From: Candidatus Opimibacter skivensis
GTDB taxonomy: Bacteria; Bacteroidota; Bacteroidia; Chitinophagales; Saprospiraceae
Length of the DNA: 24,734 bases
Reading direction: 5' to 3'
NCBI GenBank assembly: GCA_016722045.1
Contig: JADKGY010000002.1
Span: 1 to 24,734 of the forward strand
Shown: positions 1-9,273 of the stretch, in pieces
How positions within the stretch are numbered: position 1 is the first letter of the stretch
How the letters are laid out: each line of letters opens with the position of its first letter
Position numbers and translations under genes: made by a program
The notes under the pieces: generated by a model
What the model was told of the DNA's origin: nothing
What the model saw: the letters and a program-made list of their open reading frames with translations, nothing else
Databases searched by the model: none

Positions 1-175
1 AATAAAGGTGTAAATGATTACTATATAAAGTTTAGAAAATAACACTGCCGACGTAGCCTACCATATGCCTGGAAACACATACGCTCAACAAGAAGCTAAA
101 GGAAAGATTAGAGCCGCTCAGTCGACAATGTGCATTTTGTTCGACCGGGACACATAGCTCAAACATGGAAGATAA

Positions 176-553
176 CCGCTTCTCCCTGTTTACCAAATTC
201 AGGATCGGACCAATCTGCTCGTCTATAGAAATGTAAAATTCAATGAAATACAAATTGGCATACCAAGATGTGAAATATGTCGCAAGGTGCATTCAGATGT
301 CAAATTAGCTTCCGATATCGCCATTTTCTTCGGAGTACTTCTTGTTTTCATCATTCCTGTAGCATTCGCCATCATATTTAACACTTCCACCTTCGGCATG
401 ATTGTAATGCTCAGCATCGTTACAGTTGGCTTGTTCACTTGGGGTAAGGGCACTGGAAAGAGCATACTCTCTGCATGTAAGGTGATAAGTGAAAAAGATG
501 GAGCCGCTGGAAGACCTGGTACGCAGGATTTCTCAAAAATGGGTGGTCTTTAA
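176..553 (+). CDS. Small membrane protein of unknown function, 5' end unclear
   Basis: The frame is open from just after a stop at 173-175 to the stop ending at 553, but it has no ATG. The first possible start is GTG at 287. Upstream of that GTG the same frame reads IPRCEICRKVH, with a CxxC pair that looks like part of a metal-binding or redox knuckle, so the true start is probably further left and separated by a frameshift. After this come two adjacent hydrophobic segments (roughly 303-430), then a polar tail ending in FSKMGGL. The layout of a Cys-containing head and a two-helix membrane hairpin is plausible, but I do not recognise the family. Coding status is moderately supported by the long open frame and amino acid composition. 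Confidence 0.4.
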   Translation, partial: PLLPVYQIQDRTNLLVYRNVKFNEIQIGIPRCEICRKVHSDVKLASDIAIFFGVLLVFIIPVAFAIIFNTSTFGMIVMLSIVTVGLFTWGKGTGKSILSACKVISEKDGAAGRPGTQDFSKMGGL

Positions 554-639
554 GATCGACCAAAGGGCATAAGGTATTTGACATGAAATTTGCATTGAAT
601 TATTTTTCTCATATTTTCCAACTTTTGGATATTACATAG

Positions 640-1114
640 CCAAACATCACTTTTAAATACATCATTAAACCATTTCAAATTGACTCCAGTATTCATAAAA
701 TACTTGACGAGCAGATTCAACTGATAAACGGCAAAACTAATGGCTTTGGAGATATAAAATTATTCGTGAATGATCCCTTTTTGAATGAACAACATCTTTC
801 TGCCGAAGGAATTGATGTGCAGGTCAAGTATACCTCACCGGAGATACCAATAATGATTATAGGAGAGACGATCATTGGATTTACCCGCTTTACAATAAAT
901 TTATTGGAACAAATGCCACCATGCAGTTTATCACAGACTATGAAGAAAAAATGTTTGTTTCGCAAACCGACTCTTTATCCACTTCCTCCCCGTTTCTTGT
1001 TCCGACTTTAAAGTGAAACACTAACAAGACTTCCTCAAGTTTGAGAAAGGTAAAATAGTCAAGGAATTATTGAATTTTCCACCCCTGAATATCTTACAGT
1101 GGAAGAAGGAATAG
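640..1114 (+). pseudogene. Decayed gene, possibly SnoaL/NTF2-like
   Basis: Protein-like sequence moves through three plus frames. From 640 to about 875 one frame reads a coherent peptide including GFGDIKLFVNDPFLNEQ and GIDVQVKYTSPEIP. From about 858 to 1016 a second frame takes over with HWIYPLYNKFIGTNATMQF, then DYEEKMFVSQTDS. From about 1025 to 1114 a third frame reads DFLKFEKGKIVKELLNFP and then stops. That last segment resembles the C-terminal strand of SnoaL/NTF2-like proteins (FxxFxxGKIxE), but the N-terminal part does not clearly match, so the family is a guess. No ATG start is visible. At least two frame changes and one stop make it non-functional as written. Confidence 0.35.
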
Positions 1115-1338
1115 AAGATAAAAAATAAAATGAAAGTAAAAAGTTTATTTTAGATCAACTATTAAATAGAAGTAAAAAGACCAGAATTCAAAATGACAAA
1201 TACAATAAAAATTTGCGTAATTAACAATAGGAGAGTCGCGACAAACTAGCCCAACTCACCAACGAAAGCACTTAGCGTTTTATAAAAGGGGGAAATACTT
1301 CTGTTAAAATTAGTAATGAAATCCTTACCATCCTCGGC

Positions 1339-2826
1339 TTATAATTTTCTTGCTTTTGCTAACACTGCATCCATATATTGTTTAGCCTCGCCTTTTGTTG
1401 AAATAGTTTCAAAATTGGCAGTTATTGCCAGCCTTTCTGCTGGTATACCCGAGGACAATTCATGATCTACTTTATTTGCAATGGCTAAAAAGCCATAAAT
1501 ATTGCCTCTTTCAGGTAGTGGGGAAATGTTAAATGCTTCAACGCTTCACCAATTAAAGACTCTGTTAATACTTTCTCAAATTCCGGTGTGGCGGTTGCAG
1601 CAAGGGATGTTGGGCAATCTTGTGCTTGCACTTGCTCAAGTAAGTAATGGAATCAAACTATTTGCCTGCTTGTCCCTGTTGGTTAAAGGCAGGTTTAATA
1701 TTTCCTCCACGGTGCTTAAGCGTTTGAAGTATGATCAAACATAAGTATTACAGACAGTGTTTCGGGGAATAAACGGAGAAACTACAACAGCCGGAACACA
1801 TACGCCGTATTGCTCAAATATAAATCCGTTATTGCTGTATGGTCCCGGGTGATCAAAGTCGCCTAGTGCCTTAACAACAGGAGGAGGGCATAATTGTAGG
1901 CAGAATCGCAAGAAACCACCAGTTCATCATAGGTTTTGATCAATAAACTTTTTCCCAGACTTCTTTCACTCCCGAATAGCTTCATATACCTTTTTAATTA
2001 AATCTTCACCGGCTTTCATTCGTCCAGTGGGTGTTGGAGAAGATCCCTTTAAAAGTCCCATTCGAAATTTTTCCATAATCCGGTTCAATCAATGTTAAAG
2101 GATAATGATAATTGTTATGTAAATCATTTTCAAAACCCAAAGTCATGCTTCTCCTTTATACCTTATTCCGACAAACCAAGTACGATTGGAAAAAGATGTA
2201 AGTGACAAATTATGCTGGTACAATCTGCGGGATTGTCTCCAACCAAATCGAAGAAAGAAGCTTTAGGAAACTCAATTCCGCACGCTGACCTTCCCTGGTA
2301 TCATTTCAAACTTTGATGGAGAATCTCTAAACTACCAGAGGAGGCGGCATAAGCAAAAAAACATTTCAGCCATAGGCCGAGGCATGGATGAAAGCTCAAT
2401 TGTCCCAAACAGCAAACTCTGTGGCTAGCTCAGCCTTAGGCCGGAAGCTTAATTTGTTACAAAAACACTGCATACTTATCGCCATAATGATCGGAGCCAG
2501 GGATGAGGTGCTTCTCCTGTAGCATCTTCTGTATGGGAGGTGGCGAAATCGGCGACAAATCCTGAATTATCAATAAGAGGATATGATTTGAACGGGTTAT
2601 ACATACCAGCATTGGATCCACACAATTGTTGCGGGGTATCTGCAAACTCATGACCAGGTCAGAAGACAACGCATCCGGCGCTCCAGCATTGCAGGATCTA
2701 AGTACCGGCATATGAGTTTTGACCGGTAGCAGGGTTTAATTCCTTTTATTCCGGAGAATCCAAAGCATTATCGAATGAATGGTTTTCGAGCATCAGGATA
2801 ATCACGTATTCGACTTTTGATTTCAA
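1339..2826 (-). pseudogene. Phosphoesterase family (phospholipase C / acid phosphatase type) fossil
   Basis: Reading the minus strand from 2826 down gives KVEYVIILMLENHSFDNAL at 2770-2816, the N-terminal motif of the PF04185 phosphoesterase family (phospholipase C, AcpA-type acid phosphatase), whose Glu-Asn-x-Ser-Phe-Asp segment binds metal. Further along, PGHEFADTPQQ lies near 2620-2665, IEPDYG near 2070-2095, a family-like LLIKTYDE near 1919-1950, and GVCVPAVVVSPFIPRNTV near 1750-1800, which matches the family's VPAVVVSPWIPRGTV block. The end reads AVLAKARKL and a stop at 1339-1341. The order and total span (about 495 codons) match a full-length member, but frameshifts and stops occur throughout, so no enzyme can be made. 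The TTG at 2826 is a guess for the start; an ATG lies slightly upstream in another frame. Confidence 0.7.
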
Positions 2827-2936
2827 TATATTCTCATTTTATATTGATTTACAATTGTACCATAGGCATTACGAACAATACGGCAAACAAATAATATCAA
2901 CGGAACTGTTGTTTTTATGTGTGTTTATAAAAACTT

Positions 2937-3356
2937 TTATGAATTAAATTGTTTCGAAGCTATCTTAGAAGGCTGTGTCACTCCATAAGATGGTTTTAAT
3001 ACCGGGTCTAAAACTCAACTATATTCTACCCAATGCGTTCTGCGTATACTGGAAAAGATGGAAAAGTCATAATGATCTCCACTGCAATCAATGAACCTTA
3101 AATAGCCCGCACCTGAAAACATTCCGGTTGGTCCCTTAGCATCAACATGTGCCGCATAACTGTCAAGCAAGTGCCCAGGTTATCTGAATGGAGTAAACTC
3201 AACCGCCATTGTTCCAACAATACAGTTAGTAAGTCCTGACACCATTAATCGATATGATATAAGGAGGAAACATTTCACCGGGTGCTGAAGTCTGGCCCGG
3301 AACGGGTTGAGAAGTAGTTCCCCACAATTATTACGAGAAAAATCCAATATATACAT
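2937..3356 (-). pseudogene. Unrecognised decayed coding remnant
   Basis: On the minus strand an ATG at 3354-3356 begins a frame reading MYILDFSRNNCGELLLNPF, and later TNCIVGTMAVEFTPFR before a stop. A further coherent stretch reads YAAHVDAKGPTGMFSGAGY and RFIDCSGDHYDFSIF, then another stop and a tail to a stop at 2937-2939. A second frame at the start gives a Pro/Gly-rich peptide including PVPGQTSAPGEMFPPYI. This suggests a gene broken by frameshifts, oriented like and directly upstream of the phosphoesterase fossil. I do not recognise a family. It may be non-coding sequence with chance open frames. Confidence 0.22.
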
Positions 3357-3740
3357 GATTTTAGTTTACTGATTTACACCTAATCTTTACAAATTTTAAA
3401 GGCTCTCTTTCTTTCTTTAACCTGTAGTAATTTTATATTTTATTGTATTAAGCAGTTGGTTTATAGACTTTTATTGGGCTGGTATAAATAATACTCAAGA
3501 GGATATACAATTGAAACAGAAATGAAAATGAGTATACAATAAAACCGTGATTAATTTGACAAACCCTTGGAGTAACAAGATCGTAAAAACAGTCAATTTT
3601 ACCTTATTCTAAATTGTTTAATTTTATAAATTAATAAGTATATTGGATAATCCGGGAGCGAAACGATTTCAGAGTTCCTTCCGGCAAATCCACCTGGAAA
3701 AGCTAAGCTGACTTTCCTCTCGATATTCAAGTGGCTTTGG
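3357..3740. other. AT-rich spacer without a recognised gene
   Basis: This stretch is AT-rich, particularly 3400-3660, with frequent stops in all frames. I see no RNA gene or repeat. Divergent promoters for the minus-strand remnants on the left and the esterase on the right could lie here, but no convincing promoter motif was identified. Confidence 0.3.
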
Positions 3741-3893
3741 GTATTTCAATGATCGTCTTCAAATGATTTCCTGATCTTCTTTTTCTCTTGTCCGGAAGGT
3801 TGCAAAACGCCCCAACGAAAATAAAAGTAGTCTAAAAACATAGGGGCGTTTTGCAACCGACCATGACGTTTTGCAACCGCCGGACTTAAGGAA
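3741..3893. repeat. Dispersed hairpin repeat, copy A (three cores)
   Basis: The core GGTTGCAAAACGCC occurs at 3798-3811, followed by inverted copies of the core at about 3844-3858 and 3867-3880. The left flank (TATTTCAATGATCGTCTTC, then TTTTTCTCTTGTCCGG) matches the left flanks of copies B and C. The right flank GACTTAAGGAAACTG matches copy B and the inverted right half of copy D. The unit lies just before the broken esterase gene. Confidence 0.8.
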
Positions 3894-4002
3894 ACTGTAC
3901 GTAGATTGTGTCTTCAAAATTTGGTGACTTATTCTGTATTTTAAACCAAAGTTGATTGACCAGTAGATCATCTGGAAAAACTGAATAAGAAATTCAATAA
4001 AT

Positions 4003-4827
4003 ATGGTTAAGTCGATTTTGTTGTTTAATAGCATCCTTCGTTCTATCCATTCATTTTGGTTTTGCTCAATCGATTACAACAGTCCTGTTGATTCATTTAC
4101 AATCGACTCAAAAGTGCTGAATGAAGCCTTAAGGTTTATGTATATCTGCCCGAAAATTATAATTCAGCCACAGAAAAGTACCTGTAGTTTATTTGTTAGA
4201 CGGAGAATATTACTCGTCATATGCTGCAGATGTATCTGCATTGCTTACCAAAGTCAACTTGCTCCGGCATGCATCATCATCGGCATTACTTCCAACAACC
4301 CGGCAATGGTTTTCTCCTGCCCTGGATGAAGATTCGGAACAAACGCAGGATATACAATTTGCCGGTGGGGCTGATGGTCATTCTCTCGTATTTAAAAAAT
4401 GAGTTGATACCTGATGTAGATGAAAAATACAGGACCATATCCTACCGACTACTTATTGGACATTCAACCGGTGGCTTGTTGGCTTATTATTCTCTGTACA
4501 AAACTCCTGGTCTATTCCATGCAATACTTTCAATCGATGGAAGTACCTGGTGGAACAAAGGTAAAGTGGGCAAAGAGGTGATCGAATACCTTAGTAGTCA
4601 CCCCTGATTACAAAGGAAAAATATTTGAATGCAGAAAAGATATTCACATACCTGTTCGTTATCCCCCCAACATGGAATTGCTTACTTTTTTAGATAAGAA
4701 TAGACCTGTTGGTTTAGAATATTATTATTTAGAATTACCAAATGAGACGCATGGCACGATTGTAATACCAGGCATATATTATGGATTGAAAGGAATTTTT
4801 TCTACCTATTCAAAAGAACAGAATTAA
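4003..4827 (+). pseudogene. Putative esterase (alpha/beta hydrolase, PF00756-like), frameshifted
   Basis: Joining frames gives a secreted alpha/beta hydrolase of about 275 residues related to the Fes/IroE-type putative esterases. Visible blocks include a hydrophobic N-terminus from ATG 4003, the family segment reading roughly VYLPENYNSATEKYP with a following LLDGEYY (4140-4210), the nucleophile elbow GHSTGG (around 4457-4475, Ser in the middle), and a C-terminal block LELPNETHGTIVIPG with the expected catalytic His, ending at the stop 4825-4827. At least five indels break it. Several are single missing bases, for example a C at 4181-4182 and a G in the run before TTTATG near 4134; one is an extra C near 4601-4605. 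The final ~95 bases have a second diverged copy at 11804-11898. Repeat copy A lies just upstream. Confidence 0.75.
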
Positions 4828-4884
4828 ACTTTTACTTCAACTCCACTGCCAGGTGCAATCGATTATAAATCCGCTATTTCCTTA

Positions 4885-5381
4885 ATGCAAACACGACCAT
4901 ACCTTAAGCCGGAGTTATCAACATCAGACAAGATGATTGAAGCAGCCGGATGGCTTTGTTTGGTTTGTTTATGGATCATCAGCTTGGAAGGATATGATGA
5001 TTTACCGGAGATCATCCCAACACATTTCAATGCATCAATGGAAGTCAATGACTATGGAAGCAAAATGACGATGCTTGTTTTACCGGTTATCCTACCCTCG
5101 CCTTTTTAGGTTTGACTGAATTAGACAGGCATCCGCATATTTTTAACTTCCCTGTGAAGATTACATCTGAAAATACTCTTTATCAGTATACGAATGCTAC
5201 AAGGATGCTCAGATGTTTAAAGCTTATCATTGCTTTTGTATTTGGTTTGGCCGTTTTGATGATCTATCAGGCTGCTTCAGGAAAAACAGAAAAGATTGGG
5301 TTCTGGCTAATGCTGGCGGTTCTGGGTGTGATCTTACTACCAATGGGATATTTTATAATTAAGGCGATGAAGGGGAAATAA
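4885..5381 (+). CDS. DUF1648 domain membrane protein, one frameshift
   Basis: Two abutting frames (4885-5109 and 5112-5381) read as one protein of about 165 residues if one base is added near 5091-5092, where CCTACC should probably be CCCTACC. The join gives LPVI then PTLAFLGLTELDRHPHIF. The N-terminal part contains LPEIIPTHFNASMEVNDYGS, which matches the DUF1648 (PF07853) signature (IPxHFNxxGxxDxxGSK). After a short polar stretch there are two predicted transmembrane helices near the C-terminus (around 5221-5270 and 5296-5365), plus a hydrophobic segment at 4945-4985. The biochemical role of the family is not established; members are integral membrane proteins, some near SdpI-type immunity proteins. 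ATG 4885 is a reasonable start because it precedes the first membrane segment. Confidence 0.7.
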
Positions 5382-5426
5382 ATAAGAAGTGAGCAAAGGG
5401 TATTTAGAAAATAAATAAAAAAGGCT

Positions 5427-5887
5427 ATGGCAAAAACAAATTAATACGCATGGATAATGTCGGAATTGTGGTAGAGTCTCTCGATGAGGCCATTGCTTTT
5501 TTCACTGAGCTTGGCCTGAACCTTGAAGGGCGGGCTACAATAGAAGGAGAATGGGCCGGGCGTGTCACCGGTCTGGGAAATCAGCATGTCGAGATTGCCA
5601 TGATGGTCACGCCTGATGGCCACAGCCGGCAGAGATATCACGATTTCTGACTCCGTCTGTTGTAGCGGACCATCGCAACGCCCGGTAAACGCTCTGGGTT
5701 ATTTACGCGCGATGTTCACTGTAGCGGACATCGATAAAACACTTGTCGGACTTCAAAAATGGGTGCGCAGCTCGTCGGAGAAGTGGTGAAGTATGAGGAA
5801 TTGTATCGACTTTGTTACATACGCGGTCCTGAAGGAATTCTTATCGGGTTGGCAGAACAACTCACCGAAAATAGAAGTCCATTATGA
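5427..5887 (+). pseudogene. VOC (glyoxalase/bleomycin-resistance) family protein, frameshifted
   Basis: The likely original start is ATG 5427 (MAKTK), out of frame with MDNVGIVVESLDEAIAFF at 5450 because one A seems to be missing at 5438-5440. The N-terminal half reads GLNLEGRATIEGEWAGRVTG and VEIAMMVTPDGHS, a typical VOC beta-alpha-beta-beta-beta module. Other frames continue with FLTPSVVADHRNAP, then NALGYLRAMFTVADIDKTL and, finally, QLVGEVVKYEELYRLCYIRG with GPEGILIGLAEQL, the second module. At least four single-base losses are needed to reconnect it, ending at the stop 5885-5887. Reconstructed length is about 150 residues, normal for a single-domain two-module VOC protein. The substrate cannot be told. 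Confidence 0.7.
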
Positions 5888-5960
5888 AAAGCCCGACTGA
5901 ATAATTATAATCAATTCATTTATATACAGTAATAATTCAAAGTCGATACAAAAAATACAA

Positions 5961-6200
5961 TTTTTTCTTTCGGGTTGCAAACGCCCGACAAAGAAAAAGA
6001 TATCATGTCGAGAATTGAGGTTGGAATAATCAGTTTCAAAAAACCAGGGGGTGGCACCCCCCCCCGGACTGTTTCCCCCACCTCAAAAGGAAAGGAGTGA
6101 TATCGACGTATTTCAAGTGATCATCTCCATAATGATTTTCTGTTCCTTTTTTTCCCTTGTCCGGGCGGTTGCAAAACGCCCCTGACATAAGGTAACTGAC
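5961..6200. repeat. Dispersed hairpin repeat, copy B (two cores)
   Basis: A degenerate core (GGGTTGCAAACGCCC, one A shorter) with poly-T/poly-A flanks lies at about 5961-5999, followed by GATATCATGTCGAGAATTGA, shared with copy D. The second core GGGCGGTTGCAAAACGCCCC lies at about 6163-6182, with the conserved left flank ATTTCAAGTGATCATCTCC and right flank GACATAAGGTAACTG. Between the two cores sits the palindrome GGGGGTGGCACCCCC. Confidence 0.8.
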
Positions 6201-6229
6201 TTTTAATCTCCACTATTTGCTAAAATAAC

Positions 6230-6259
6230 CTTGCTCCTAAAGGAGAATTATTATCTTTA
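6230..6259 (+). promoter_or_regulatory. Candidate Bacteroidota promoter upstream of the Fur-family gene
   Basis: CTTG at 6230-6233 and TATCTTTA at 6252-6259 are separated by 18 bases. This resembles the Bacteroidota sigma-ABfr consensus TTTG, about 19 bases, TAnnTTTG, with one mismatch in each element. The spacing to the ATG at 6285 is suitable. The call rests on motif similarity alone. Confidence 0.35.
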
Positions 6260-6267
6260 CCGAGTAA

Positions 6268-6281
6268 TTATCAAATGATAA
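6268..6281. promoter_or_regulatory. Operator-like palindrome before the Fur/PerR-type gene
   Basis: TTATCAAATGATAA is an inverted repeat with 6-bp arms and a 2-base centre, ending three bases before the ATG at 6285. Its AT-rich form resembles Fur and PerR boxes. A Fur-family regulator commonly represses its own transcript together with katG, so autoregulation is the natural inference. Binding is not shown by sequence. Confidence 0.5.
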
Positions 6282-6284
6282 GTA

Positions 6285-6699
6285 ATGACTACTGACAGAC
6301 TTCGAGAACTCCTTAAGAAGGCTTAAAAAGTGACCCCGCAGCGTATCGTCATTTTGAAGCTGTCGTCAATCTGAAAAATCATCCTGCTGTTGAAAACATC
6401 ATCGAATACATCAAAATCAAACATCCCAATATTTCAATTGGAACCGTTTATAAAGTACTTGATTCATTTGTGGAGAATGGTTTATTGAAAAAAGTGAAAA
6501 GTGAAAATGACATCATGCGCTATGATGCCGTCTTGCATCATCATCACCATTTATACTGCGCGCAACAGACCAGATAGAGGATTTTGAAGATCCAAACCTG
6601 GACAAACTGATCAATGACTATTTCAGGAAAAAGAAAATAAAAAGTTTTAATATCAAAAACATCACACTCCAGATCACCGGAGAATTCAATAACAAATAA
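6285..6699 (+). pseudogene. Fur/PerR-family transcriptional regulator, frameshifted
   Basis: The peptide begins MTTDRLRELLKKA at ATG 6285, meets an in-frame TAA and resumes with KVTPQRIVIL, the start of the Fur winged helix. It continues with NHPAVENIIEYIK, then ISIGTVYKVLDSFVENGLL, the recognition-helix region typical of Fur/PerR. The metal-site segment MRYDAVLHHHHHLYC follows, and after another frameshift DQIEDFEDPNLDKLI and ITLQITGEF lead to the stop 6697-6699. Reconstructed length is about 138 residues, normal for the family. The expected second CxxC zinc pair at the C-terminus is not seen, as in many Bacteroidota peroxide-responsive members. It lies 12 bases upstream of katG, so it is probably the peroxide sensor-repressor (PerR type) of that gene. 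Two of the breaks look like single missing bases; the in-frame TAA region is more complex. Confidence 0.75.
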
Positions 6700-6711
6700 A
6701 TTAACAATCTC

Positions 6712-8884
6712 ATGGAAAATACTATAAAAGGAAAATGCCCCGTAATGCATGGAGCTAATACGGAGACAAACAATTCGGTTATGGACTGGTGGCCAAAAGC
6801 ACTTAATTTGGACATACTTCACCAACAAGACACCAAAACCAATCCACTTGGGCAAGACTTCAATTATAAAGAAGAATTTAAAAAACTTGATTTAGAAGCC
6901 TTAAAAAAGATTTAAAATCATTGATGAAAGACAGTCAGGACTGGTGGCCTGCTGATTGGGGACATTATGGTGGTTTAATGATTCGTATGGCCTGGCACTC
7001 CGCAGGAACATATCGAGTTGCTGACGGTCGTGGAGGTAGTAATACCGGAAACCAACGCTTTGCGCCACTCAATAGCTGGCCTGATAATGCCAACTTAGAT
7101 AAAGCGAGAAGATTATTGTGGCCACTGAAAAAGAAATATGGCAACAAGATCTCGTGGGCAGATTTATTTATCCTTGCGGGTAACATGGCCTACGAGTCCA
7201 TGGGGTTCAAAACATTTGGCTTTGCAGGTGGACGAGAAGATATTTGGCATCCTGAAAAGACGTCAACTGGGGTTCAGAAAAGAATGGCTCAGGAAAATCA
7301 AGATACGCTGAGCATGGCGTCAGCGATTCACTTGAAAATCCTTTCGCCGCTGTTCAAATGGGCTTAATATATGTAAACCCAGAAGGCGTTGATGGAATTC
7401 CAAACCCATTGAAAACGGCTCAAGATGTGAGAACCACATTTAAACGAATGGCCATGAATGATGAAGAAACTGTTGCATTGACGGCAGGCGGTCATACAGT
7501 TGGTAAAACACATGGAAATGGAGATGCTTCAATATTAGGGGCTAATCCTGAAGGGGCTGATGTGCATGAACAAGGATTCGGATGGATGAATCCAACAAGA
7601 AAAGGAAATGCGGAGGATACCGTAACAAGCGGCCTCGAAGGTGCATGGACAACAACACCCGACAAATGGAATCACACCTATTTTCATTTATTGTTGAATC
7701 ACGATTGGGAATCGAAAAAAAGTCCTGCCGGTGCATGGCTATACGAGCCTATAAACATTAAAGAGGAAGACAAACCATTTGATGCGCATATTCCGGGTGT
7801 GCGCCGAAATCCAATCATGACTGATGCTGATATGGGGATAAAAATGGATCCTGAATACAGAAAAATTGCAGAACGCTTTCACAAAGACCAAAAATATTTT
7901 GAAGACGTTTTCGCAAGAGCATGGTTTAAATTAACACATCGTGATTTAGGACCAAAAAGCCGGTATTTGGGTGCGGACGTTCCGCGAGAAGATTTAATCT
8001 GGCAAGACCCAATACCTTCCGTTGATTACAAGCTGTCAGATACTGAAATTGAAAGTTTAAAAGAAAAATTATTGAACAGTGGTTTGACACGAACTGAACT
8101 TATCAATACAGCATGGGATAGCGCAAGAACGTTCAGGTGTTCAGACTACAGAGGTGGTGCTAATGGCTCAAGAATACGACTTGCACCTCAAAAAGATTGG
8201 GAAGGTAACGAACCGAAACGCCTGGAAAAAGTATTGAATACACTTGCAGAAATTCAGGCAGGTCTATCTACGAAAGTCAGTATTGCAGATTTAATTGTAT
8301 TGGGAGGTAGTGCCGCAATTGAAAAAGCAGCGCATGATGCAGGTGTAAATATCAAAGTACCTTTTCATGCAGGACGTGGAGATGCAACAGCAGAAATGAC
8401 GGATGTGGAATCGTTCGAAGGATTAGAGCCCATACATGATGGCTATAGAAACTGGCTTAAAAAAGATTATGCCGTTAACCCCGAAGAACTTCTTTTAGAC
8501 AGGACTCAACTTATGGGACTTACTGCGCCCGAAATGACTGTGTTGATCGGAGGCATGCGTGTGCTTGGAACAAATCAGGGAGGCACCAAACACGGTGTAT
8601 TGACAGACAGAGAAGGACTATTAACCAACGACTTCTTTGTAAATCTCACAGACATGAAATACTCATGGAAACCGTCAGGCGAGAATCTTTATAACATTGT
8701 AGACAGAAAAACAGGACAAACAAAATGGACGGCTACTCGTGTTGATTTGGTGCTTGGTTCAAATTCAATATTACGTGCTTATTCAGAAGTGTATGCACAG
8801 GACGACAATAGAGAGAAGTTTGTAAAAGACTTTGTGAAGGCCTGGGTAAAAGTTATGAATGCAGACCGTTATGACTTGAAATAA
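6712..8884 (+). CDS. katG: Catalase-peroxidase KatG, frameshifted in the first third
   Basis: KatG is a cytoplasmic haem enzyme that removes hydrogen peroxide by catalase and peroxidase chemistry. The sequence starts MENTIKGKCPVMHG and contains the distal site RMAWHSAGTYR (Arg 6984-6986, Trp 6993-6995, His 6996-6998). The Tyr of MGLIYVNPEG (7370-7372) and the first Met of RMAMND (7448-7450) complete the Met-Tyr-Trp adduct needed for catalase activity. The proximal His is in GGHTVGKTHG (7493-7495), with Trp in TPDKW. The second, haem-free C-terminal domain is complete to LK-stop. Total length is about 725 residues, normal for the family. The frame is broken at A6903-6908, A7255-7258, A7278-7281 and once more between 7285 and 7320; the first three are each explained by one missing A. 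7358-8884 is intact. It follows the PerR-type gene by 12 bases. Confidence 0.93.
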
Positions 8885-9079
8885 ATATGGAGGAAACAAA
8901 ATAACTCGGCTGCTAAAATGGGTTTGGACTTCTTATGCTGGTTGGATGACGCATCATTTAATTTGCGCGTTCGAACAAGGTTGCCTGAAATGTTCATGAC
9001 AGAGACAGTTTTCATGGAACTGTTGAATTCATTGTCCTGCAAGCCATCGGCAACTGTAAAGTTTTTAGTTGTTGCTGTT

Positions 9080-9145
9080 AATTCGAAATGCTTTTGCTAA
9101 GAGGGGGAGATTGAAGCCCCTCACTTAGCAAAAGCATTTCGAATT
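9080..9145. repeat. Perfect 22-bp inverted repeat (hairpin)
   Basis: Positions 9080-9101 and 9124-9145 are exact reverse complements (arms begin AATTCGAAATGCTTTTG). Inside the loop a second short stem AGGGG/CCCCT (about 9102-9107 and 9117-9121) extends the structure, giving a strong hairpin. There is no long T-run directly after it. It lies 200-260 bases after katG and just before the zinc-ribbon gene. It could be a terminator, a recombination end or a small palindromic element. The rest of the spacer 8885-9273 shows no convincing gene. Confidence 0.85.
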
Positions 9146-9273
9146 TCACCACTGACTCGTCCTAAAAAACTGATATAATTTATAGTAAATTTATCTTAAT
9201 GCAGATATTAGCAGTAGAATTATATATTCAACGTATGACAACTTCTTCCGATTCCTTCTCCGGAGATTTGAGC

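Noticed and set aside
8883..9100. Open frames on both strands in the katG downstream spacer, including a minus-strand frame reading MKTVSVMNISGNLVRTRKL
   Set aside because: The minus frame loosely resembles a T9SS sorting strand but lacks the rest of the domain and a start; the plus 60-residue frame has odd composition and ends in the hairpin arm. Neither is supportable as a gene.
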